This document shows positions 1 to 4,913 of a DNA stretch of 7,894 nucleotides, in pieces. Position 1 is the stretch's first letter. Every line of letters starts with the position of its first letter. The notes beneath the pieces were generated by a model. It did not search any database, had not been told where the DNA came from, and saw only the letters and a list, made by a program, of their open reading frames with translations. The stretch comes from Candidatus Poseidoniaceae archaeon (GTDB lineage Archaea; Thermoplasmatota; Poseidoniia; Poseidoniales; Poseidoniaceae), in the NCBI GenBank assembly GCA_013329295.1, contig DUKP01000139.1, positions 1 to 7,894 of the forward strand, read 5' to 3'. Made by a program: the position numbers and the translations under genes.

Positions 1-587
1 CCAACTTCTGCTTCGTCAATCTTTTTCATCCATGCTAGAAGAGAAAGCGGTGTCCATGATGCCGGTTTTGCAATAACTGTACAACCTGCAGCAAGCGCAG
101 GTGCAATTGAACGTAACGCTAATTGTAGTGGGAAATTCCATGGAACAATGTGTGCCGTAACTCCAATAGGTTGTCTTAATGTGTAATTCAATCTATTACC
201 TGGGACTGGTATAGTACTGCCCTCGATCTTATCAGCTAATCCGGCAAAGTACTCCAAAGTCCATGCACCATAGCGAATCTCAGAAAGTGCTTCTCGGAAG
301 GTTTTACCATTATTTTCCGATTCTATCTTTGCTAATTCCTTAGCAGCACCATAAGTTACTGCAGCCATTTTATTCAAAATACGTCCTCTTTGGGCAGGAT
401 CCATATTTTTCCATTCAGAACTTTGTAACGCAGAATTTGCCGCCTCCACACAGCGGTCAACATCATTCAATGTTGCTTTTGGAACGGTTGAAATTGATTT
501 TCCTGTTGCAGGATTAATTGCATTACTAACATCTCCATTATCTGAATCAACCCAATCTCCCGCAATATACATTTTTTCTGCGCTCAT
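1..587 (-). CDS. NAD(P)-dependent aldehyde dehydrogenase, N-terminal part (cut by window edge)
   Basis: The first 195 codons are present and the rest lies left of the window. The start is ATG at 587. The protein opens with MSAEKMYIAGDWVDSDNGD, the usual short strand before the cofactor domain of the aldehyde dehydrogenase superfamily. An NGKTFREA stretch follows near residue 105, then VPWNFPL at 148-154, which contains the conserved Asn (N151) that forms the oxyanion hole, and AKPASWTPLS at 173-182, the cofactor loop. The catalytic Cys and Glu would lie beyond the edge. The family oxidises aldehydes to acids with NAD or NADP; the substrate cannot be told from this part. The cofactor loop has Ser177 where NAD-specific enzymes usually have Glu, as in NADP-using succinate semialdehyde dehydrogenases (GabD), so NADP use is possible. 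The gene is divergent from the kinase gene at 705. Family assignment is firm; substrate is unknown. Confidence 0.93.
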   Translation of the reverse strand, partial: MSAEKMYIAGDWVDSDNGDVSNAINPATGKSISTVPKATLNDVDRCVEAANSALQSSEWKNMDPAQRGRILNKMAAVTYGAAKELAKIESENNGKTFREALSEIRYGAWTLEYFAGLADKIEGSTIPVPGNRLNYTLRQPIGVTAHIVPWNFPLQLALRSIAPALAAGCTVIAKPASWTPLSLLAWMKKIDEAEV

Positions 588-606
588 AATTAGCCGACAA
601 AGTTTC

Positions 607-614
607 TATTCAAA
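607..614 (-). promoter_or_regulatory. Possible TATA box for the aldehyde dehydrogenase gene
   Basis: On the minus strand TTTGAATA is centred about 23 nt upstream of the ATG at 587. That is close to the archaeal TATA-to-start distance expected for a leaderless transcript, and no Shine-Dalgarno sequence precedes this ATG. The match to TTTATA is imperfect, so this is tentative. Confidence 0.3.
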
Positions 615-672
615 GGTGTTCGCTCATAATGTAAGCCCAATAACCAACAAAATTTGGTGTTTTTACCATGAT

Positions 673-681
673 AACTATAAT
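673..681 (+). promoter_or_regulatory. Likely TATA box for the 2-phosphoglycerate-kinase-like gene
   Basis: AACTATAAT is centred about 28 nt upstream of the ATG at 705. This fits an archaeal TATA box giving a leaderless or nearly leaderless mRNA that begins at that ATG. No Shine-Dalgarno sequence precedes 705. The box lies directly against the in-frame TTG at 681, which argues against TTG being the real start. Confidence 0.5.
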
Positions 682-704
682 TGACAGTTCACCATACATG
701 CACC

Positions 705-1364
705 ATGGCTCGAACAATTGGTCTTGCTGATACAACAGCTAAGACTATTGCCAACAGACCTCCGAGATTGCTAATTATTGCTGGAGCAACGGGCACAGGA
801 AAGTCAACTGTATCAATGAAAATTGCTGCAAAAAGCAATTTTGCTCGGTTGATTTCAACGGATGCAATTAGAGAGATTCTACGCTCAACAGATGAACTTC
901 AAACCGATCCCGCTCTACATAGATCGTCTTTTTCAATTGGTGATTCGAATGATGCGATACTAGACTGGATTGATACTTGTCAAGCTGTGGAAAAAGGCAT
1001 AGAGGCGACAATAAATCGAGCCATGAGAGAAGGTATTGACTTGTTATTAGAGGGAGTTCACATTATCCCAAGTGATCGTTTAATTCGTAGTTGGATTGAT
1101 TCTGGGGGTATTGCAGTTGGTGTGATTATGGCCGTTAGTGATGAAGAGAAGCATAAATCAATGATAAAATCTCGAGATGCCCATTCATTTAGGAGACACG
1201 ATCGTTACATTGCCAACTTTGAACGCATAAGAAGAATACAAGATGGTTTAATTGAAAGATCAAAGATTTCATCTTGGCCCGTAGTTGATATTTCTCGAGT
1301 TTCTAGTGATTTAGAGAAAATTGAACATCATTTAGATGTGGCTTGGAATCAAAGTCGTAGTTAA
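705..1364 (+). CDS. 2-phosphoglycerate kinase-like P-loop kinase
   Basis: A 219-residue soluble P-loop kinase. Walker A is GATGTGKST at residues 27-35. It is followed by STDAIREILR (51-60), LHRSSF (71-76), GIEATINRA (98-106) and LLLEGVHIIP (113-122), a set characteristic of the archaeal 2-phosphoglycerate kinase family. The C-terminal part carries the basic RR..RY....ERIRRIQ segment. In methanogens this enzyme phosphorylates 2-phosphoglycerate to 2,3-diphosphoglycerate, precursor of the thermoprotectant cyclic 2,3-diphosphoglycerate; those enzymes can carry an extra N-terminal ATP-cone-type domain, absent here. No cyclase gene is in the window, so the true substrate is open. The start at 705 (ATG) was chosen over an in-frame TTG at 681 because a TATA-like box at 673-681 would place the mRNA start at about 705. 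The gene converges on the pilin-like gene and shares TTAA at 1361-1364 with it. Family confidence is high, substrate confidence moderate. Confidence 0.85.
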   Translation: MARTIGLADTTAKTIANRPPRLLIIAGATGTGKSTVSMKIAAKSNFARLISTDAIREILRSTDELQTDPALHRSSFSIGDSNDAILDWIDTCQAVEKGIEATINRAMREGIDLLLEGVHIIPSDRLIRSWIDSGGIAVGVIMAVSDEEKHKSMIKSRDAHSFRRHDRYIANFERIRRIQDGLIERSKISSWPVVDISRVSSDLEKIEHHLDVAWNQSRS

Positions 1365-1798
1365 TTATTGATAGTGAAAGTAACTTGACTTTGTAAAGTT
1401 GAAGAATCGTCTGTGATTCCTAAGTCAAGTGAGATTTCCATCGTTGTTCCATCAATTACCGAAACTATGATTTCCTGCATTTTTACTTCAACTCCTCTAA
1501 TTTCCCCATGATGTAATAAATCATCATGAATACTTGACATAGCCAATTCTGCTGCGTCAATCCGTTCCATGCCACTTGAAATCCATATCTCTGTACGATT
1601 TTCAGCCAGTGAAGGTAATATGTCAACAACTTCCTTTGTTGTTTCAATTACAGAATCTGCATTTGGTTCATGGGCAGAAGTTAAACCTGCCACTTTGACA
1701 CTAAATACTGCCATAGACAATAATGAAAGCAATAGAACTACACCTGTTGCAAGCAGCATTTGTCCTCTATCATCGCCAACTTGTTGACTATGCTTCAT
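1361..1798 (-). CDS. Pilin-like small protein with one N-terminal membrane helix (last gene of pilus operon)
   Basis: A 145-residue protein. A short polar N-terminus ends in DDRGQ (9-13). A single strongly hydrophobic helix follows at about 14-38, then a mixed outside domain ending in beta-strand-like segments (GVEVKMQEIIVSVIDG near 100-116 and a C-terminal QVTFTINN). A charged leader ending in Arg-Gly, then Gln and a hydrophobic run, is the layout of archaeal type IV prepilins; cleavage would fall after Gly12, leaving Gln at +1. It contains no Cys. The start at 1798 overlaps the previous gene's stop by 1 nt (TAATG) and has AGGAGGTGG at 1805-1813 as ribosome binding site. A longer in-frame ATG at 1843 would lie inside the previous gene and is unlikely. 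It is probably a filament subunit or minor pilin exported and assembled by the upstream ATPase and platform proteins. No named family is recognised. Confidence 0.8.
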   Translation of the reverse strand: MKHSQQVGDDRGQMLLATGVVLLLSLLSMAVFSVKVAGLTSAHEPNADSVIETTKEVVDILPSLAENRTEIWISSGMERIDAAELAMSSIHDDLLHHGEIRGVEVKMQEIIVSVIDGTTMEISLDLGITDDSSTLQSQVTFTINN

Positions 1799-2238
1799 TA
1801 AGCGCCACCTCCTATATTCCACAAAGTTAAACTGATTGTCCAAACATTTTCATCAACTGTCACTAATTGATGGACTGTTACTGTATTTCCCGATGGTGTA
1901 CCAACCAATCCGTATGGATTAGATGTTGCACTATTCTTTGCTAACCAACAATTAGCTTCTTTACCTGACATTAGTGCATCTTGAAGTAATGTACATGCAC
2001 CATCATAATCAGATTGAGACAACAACTCTGTCAGACGATTTTCGCCAGTTACCTCTGCATCTAAACCCAAACCATATTGCAAAACTGATTCTCCGGCTGC
2101 CTCAAGGCTAGCATCATGAGCAACTGAGCGAGAATCAGGGACATCAATTCTAATTAGAAAAGTTGCTGACATAAAAAATAGCCAAAACAATGTAAGCATC
2201 TCGAGGATGTGAATTTGGGCGCCCTCTTCGTCACGCAG
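1798..2238 (-). CDS. Pilin-like small membrane-anchored protein, probable CTG start
   Basis: The first in-frame ATG is at 2199 and would give 133 residues beginning directly in the membrane helix (MLTLFWLFFMSATFLIRIDV) with no ribosome binding site. The frame stays open back to the upstream gene's TGA at 2251-2253. The added codons read L-R-D-E-E-G-A-Q-I-H-I-L-E, a charged prepilin-like leader similar to DDRGQ in the next gene. AGGAGATGAT at 2242-2251 is a 9 of 10 match to the Shine-Dalgarno consensus and puts the start 8 nt past AGGAG at CTG 2238, giving 146 residues. The membrane helix is about residues 14-31. The outside domain has two Cys (C82 and C97), a helical middle and beta-like C-terminal segments. 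It resembles a Tad/archaeal pilin or pseudopilin and is probably built into the filament by the upstream machinery. The gene is firm; the CTG start is an inference and a one-base sequence error is the alternative. Confidence 0.72.
   Translation of the reverse strand: MRDEEGAQIHILEMLTLFWLFFMSATFLIRIDVPDSRSVAHDASLEAAGESVLQYGLGLDAEVTGENRLTELLSQSDYDGACTLLQDALMSGKEANCWLAKNSATSNPYGLVGTPSGNTVTVHQLVTVDENVWTISLTLWNIGGGA
1805..1813 (-). promoter_or_regulatory. Ribosome binding site that fixes the start at 1798
   Basis: On the minus strand AGGAGGTGG closely matches the anti-Shine-Dalgarno complement AGGAGGTGA. It lies inside the end of the preceding pilin-like gene, about 10 nt (counted from AGGAG) before the ATG at 1798. 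It decides this start over the longer in-frame ATG at 1843. Confidence 0.75.
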
Positions 2239-2241
2239 GAA

Positions 2242-2251
2242 ATCATCTCCT
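2242..2251 (-). promoter_or_regulatory. Near-consensus ribosome binding site pointing to a CTG start at 2238
   Basis: AGGAGATGAT on the minus strand differs from AGGAGGTGAT at one base and overlaps the TGA stop of the TadC-like gene (2251-2253). The first codon in the pilin frame at normal spacing that could serve as a start is CTG at 2238. The ATG inside the site itself (2246) is in another frame and leads to only 30 codons. Confidence 0.65.
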
Positions 2252-3870
2252 CAAATTATTGGTGAAGGAGCATATACTCCGCCAGATGGATTCAAGCCGA
2301 TATGGTATGTTGAATCACCAGTGACTATTAATTGAGAGAAAGCATAACTTGATTCACCAATCAAATTTGGACTAAACACCAGCAAATTAAATGCAATTAG
2401 AGCTACAATAATCATCATGCCTGAATGTTTGAAACCTGCAGAAAAGCGACCATTTTGCATCAAACCTGCCATCGAACCATTACCAATGGCTTGCATTGTA
2501 ACACCATAGTAAAACACGGTTACGAAAAACAATGGATCAATTGCTCTAATTGACATGTTACCTATGTTTGCACCACCAGAATCGCCACCTTCTCCTCCTG
2601 TGTTTGATGATGCGATAGCAGGAATAAAGATTCTACCAAGCAAAGTAATTACACCCAAGAAAACGAAGTATGAAGTCCAAATAACCGCAATGTACGAGCC
2701 AATTGCACGACTTCTCTCACCTTCTAAGAACTTGATTTCACGTGAATCATTAGCAGCAGTAACCAAAATATCTGATATTTTACCACCCGCTCTATCTGCT
2801 TCAGCAATTAGGGTAATTGCACGCTTGACTAATGGAGTGCCGACTCGCTCAGAAAACTGCTTGATAACATCACTAAATTTGATTCCCCAACTAAGTTGAT
2901 CTGACATTTTCTTTACTTCATCATTTAATGCCCCATATTCTGATTTTACTAAAGTTTGAACAGCAACCGTCATGGAAAGACCACCTTTCCAATATTCTGC
3001 CATATCTCTTAAGAAATCAGGGAATTTTTCTTCAATTTCATTCTTTCTTTTTTCGACCTTTTCCCAATAAAATGAAGCTGGATATAGTAAAAAGAAGAAG
3101 GTTAAGCCAAAGAAATTCAAGAATATCATTGGCCTAAAATCAAATGGGCCAAGTTCTACTTTAGGACCAATCCAAAATGATTTATTATTCATATTAGTTG
3201 GAATACCGTCATAGAAATCTAAAGTGAGGTCAAATTGAGCAGAACTTAATCTCTTACCTTCTTCATTCGAGAAAATAGCGACCTCATATCTATTATCCGG
3301 TGCTATGTCCTCGATTTCAATATTACAAACATCACTTGCTTTACCTGTAGTTCCAGTGAATGAACCGCCTGGCAATACATTTAGATCTGGATCTCTAATT
3401 ACCACAGTGTATTCTGTGGGAGTGGCTGCTTCAACACTACATGAAAGTGACAAAGGCTGTTCAACAACAACATCGCCCTTGAACTGTTCAGACATGCCAG
3501 GGACATCAAACTTTTTTGCTCGGGAAACAATGTTTTTCCATGGCTGTTCAGACCATTCCAATTTGTCTGGATTATCTTTTAGAATTGCACATGATTCATT
3601 GGCTTGATATGAAGGTTTTACATTGCCACTAAATTCTGCAGCGAAGTCTGTTCCAATGTCATCTTGAGCTGTTGCCCCACAGTAAACATTAGTAAACATT
3701 GGCTCGCCATTAGCAGTTGGAATAAATCCAGAATTTGTTACCCACATTATTCCGGAAGATAGACCAAGAATTATAGAGAAAAATATGATAATGTAAAGTT
3801 TCTTTAACGTTGTATCATCTTTGGGAAGATCTAGTTCTACAACTAGTTTTTTCTTTTTCTTCCTAGCCAT
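2251..3870 (-). CDS. TadC/FlaJ-like pilus platform protein with a large outside domain
   Basis: A 539-residue membrane protein. The basic cytoplasmic N-terminus (MARKKKKK) leads to membrane helix 1 at about 25-44. An outside domain of ~200 residues (45-246) follows; it holds all four Cys of the protein (64, 94, 144, 182), and its second half looks beta-rich and Ig/FN3-like. Helix 2 is at about 247-268. A cytoplasmic type II secretion F (T2SSF) domain spans about 270-390 with FPDFLRDMAEYWKGG and IAEADRAGGKISDIL, typical of FlaJ. Helices at about 391-414, 446-466 and 485-503 follow, leaving the C-terminal tail outside. FlaJ/TadC proteins form the inner-membrane platform on which the ATPase drives filament assembly. 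Family members normally lack such an outside insertion. The ATG at 3870 lies 9 nt after the previous gene; its only clear Shine-Dalgarno (AGGAG, 3886-3890) is 15 nt away. T2SSF assignment is firm; the outside fold is inferred. Confidence 0.9.
   Translation of the reverse strand: MARKKKKKLVVELDLPKDDTTLKKLYIIIFFSIILGLSSGIMWVTNSGFIPTANGEPMFTNVYCGATAQDDIGTDFAAEFSGNVKPSYQANESCAILKDNPDKLEWSEQPWKNIVSRAKKFDVPGMSEQFKGDVVVEQPLSLSCSVEAATPTEYTVVIRDPDLNVLPGGSFTGTTGKASDVCNIEIEDIAPDNRYEVAIFSNEEGKRLSSAQFDLTLDFYDGIPTNMNNKSFWIGPKVELGPFDFRPMIFLNFFGLTFFFLLYPASFYWEKVEKRKNEIEEKFPDFLRDMAEYWKGGLSMTVAVQTLVKSEYGALNDEVKKMSDQLSWGIKFSDVIKQFSERVGTPLVKRAITLIAEADRAGGKISDILVTAANDSREIKFLEGERSRAIGSYIAVIWTSYFVFLGVITLLGRIFIPAIASSNTGGEGGDSGGANIGNMSIRAIDPLFFVTVFYYGVTMQAIGNGSMAGLMQNGRFSAGFKHSGMMIIVALIAFNLLVFSPNLIGESSYAFSQLIVTGDSTYHIGLNPSGGVYAPSPII
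3681..3700. repeat. Perfect 10-bp tandem duplication inside the TadC-like gene
   Basis: AGTAAACATT occurs twice back to back. Because 10 is not a multiple of 3 the two copies are read in different frames, coding for MFT then NVY just before Cys64. Gain or loss of one copy would shift the frame of the gene. Confidence 0.9.
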
Positions 3871-3879
3871 AATATCAAC

Positions 3880-4899
3880 TCACATCTCCTGTTCCTTACT
3901 GCTAGTATAAACCAAGACAGAATAAGCAACATGGATCATTGGGATAAAACCAAGAACAATACCATATAACATCCCTTCTGACATCTGAGCACCTGAACCT
4001 GAAACCCAGAACATAATTACTAACATTACAATCAAAAATAGAGGCATTGCTACGGCAACTACAATATAGGATTCTGCGAGCAATGCAATAGTTTCAAGGA
4101 ATTGTTGTAATCTTGTTCTATTTTCTCTCATGTAGTGTTCTGCACGATTCAAGAAATACAACTTCAAATGACCTCCAGAAGTGAGAGTACCTACCATACC
4201 TTGGAAGAACTCTGTCAACCAAACTGATGCTGCACGATCTACACTTAGTTTAATCGCGGTAATTAAATCATAACCTAATAATGTTACATCTCGATAAATA
4301 AGACCTGCATCCTCTGATACTTCTCCATAAATGTCTTTATTCATAGCCAGTGAACGGAAAATTTTGGCTGGTGTTGCATTGGCTGCTGACATAGCTGCTG
4401 TGTATGATGATGCATATGGCAGATATTTCTCAATTTGAGCGCCTCTGCGATCTGCTTCACGCTTTGCACTACTACGGACAAGTAAAAAACCTGAATAAGG
4501 AGCAATTGCACCTAATGCTACTAAAATAAATATTTTGATTGGAGCAGGAAATACTCTTGTTGCATATTCAGGGCAGCCATTACCGGGCTTTGATTTATCG
4601 ACAAGTTCAGGCTCCCAATACTCCCAATCAAGACAAGGGTTGATACTTGCTGGATCTTGTAGACTTTCCCAAAATGCAATCACACCAACCTCAGGTAAGA
4701 AGAAAATACCAATTATTCCCCAACATACTAGAGCAATTGCAAATGATGTGAAGATTACTGTCGACAAGTAAACTTCAGGCATTACTCCCATCGAACTTTT
4801 GACAAGATTCTCTGAGAGAGCAGTGTCTCTACGCGCACGCTTTTTTAGAATTCTACCAAGGATTCTATTACAGAATCTTTGCCAAGCGGTTAGCTCCAT
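3880..4899 (-). CDS. TadB/FlaJ-like pilus platform protein (T2SSF family)
   Basis: A 339-residue integral membrane protein. A basic cytoplasmic N-terminus (about 1-40) leads to helix 1 at about 42-68 and a ~50-residue outside loop (69-118) with two Cys (89, 109). Helix 2 is at about 119-142, followed by a cytoplasmic helical T2SSF domain at 143-275 containing IEKYLPYASSYTAAMSAANA and FFQGMVGTLTSGG. Helices at about 276-300 and 310-332 end in a short cytoplasmic tail. This is the FlaJ/TadB layout, a membrane platform that contacts the secretion ATPase. It is encoded directly after the ATPase (14-nt gap) and before a second, larger T2SSF protein, giving the paired TadB-TadC arrangement. The start at 4899 has GGGAGG at 4906-4911 with 6-nt spacing. 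Two different platform proteins beside one ATPase is the Tad-like pattern; the archaellum normally has one FlaJ. Confidence 0.9.
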   Translation of the reverse strand: MELTAWQRFCNRILGRILKKRARRDTALSENLVKSSMGVMPEVYLSTVIFTSFAIALVCWGIIGIFFLPEVGVIAFWESLQDPASINPCLDWEYWEPELVDKSKPGNGCPEYATRVFPAPIKIFILVALGAIAPYSGFLLVRSSAKREADRRGAQIEKYLPYASSYTAAMSAANATPAKIFRSLAMNKDIYGEVSEDAGLIYRDVTLLGYDLITAIKLSVDRAASVWLTEFFQGMVGTLTSGGHLKLYFLNRAEHYMRENRTRLQQFLETIALLAESYIVVAVAMPLFLIVMLVIMFWVSGSGAQMSEGMLYGIVLGFIPMIHVAYSVLVYTSSKEQEM

Positions 4900-4905
4900 C
4901 TAAAT

Positions 4906-4911
4906 CCTCCC
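4906..4911 (-). promoter_or_regulatory. Ribosome binding site of the TadB-like gene
   Basis: GGGAGG on the minus strand lies in the 14-nt gap after the ATPase stop codon, 6 nt before the ATG at 4899. It supports translation of the TadB-like protein from a shared mRNA. Confidence 0.7.
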
Positions 4912-4913
4912 TA

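Larger units (their letters stand above)
588..704. promoter_or_regulatory. Divergent intergenic region between aldehyde dehydrogenase and kinase genes
   Basis: This 117-bp AT-rich stretch separates two divergently read genes and must hold both promoters. I see no ORF worth calling and no long hairpin. A 10-bp direct repeat, CGCTCATAAT, occurs at 581-590 (over the aldehyde dehydrogenase start) and at 621-630, and may be chance. TATA-like boxes for each gene are listed separately. Confidence 0.6.

Noticed and set aside
581..630. 10-bp direct repeat CGCTCATAAT as an operator
   Set aside because: One copy is formed by the start codon region of the aldehyde dehydrogenase gene; two copies 40 bp apart without symmetry may be chance.
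681..704. TTG at 681 as start of the 2-phosphoglycerate-kinase-like gene
   Set aside because: It lies within or directly against the TATA-like box and adds eight residues with no family match; ATG at 705 is at the right distance from the box.
2217..2246. ATG at 2246 as start of the pilin-like gene
   Set aside because: It overlaps the Shine-Dalgarno itself and is in another frame, giving only about 30 unrelated codons before a stop.
2555..2899. Open plus-strand frame opposite the TadC-like gene
   Set aside because: It is antisense to well-supported T2SSF coding sequence and shows no domain of its own; the same holds for plus-strand frames at 2928-3137, 3305-3607, 4535-4771, 6308-6490, 6483-6698 and 6771-7106, and for 1569-1787 opposite the last pilin-like gene.
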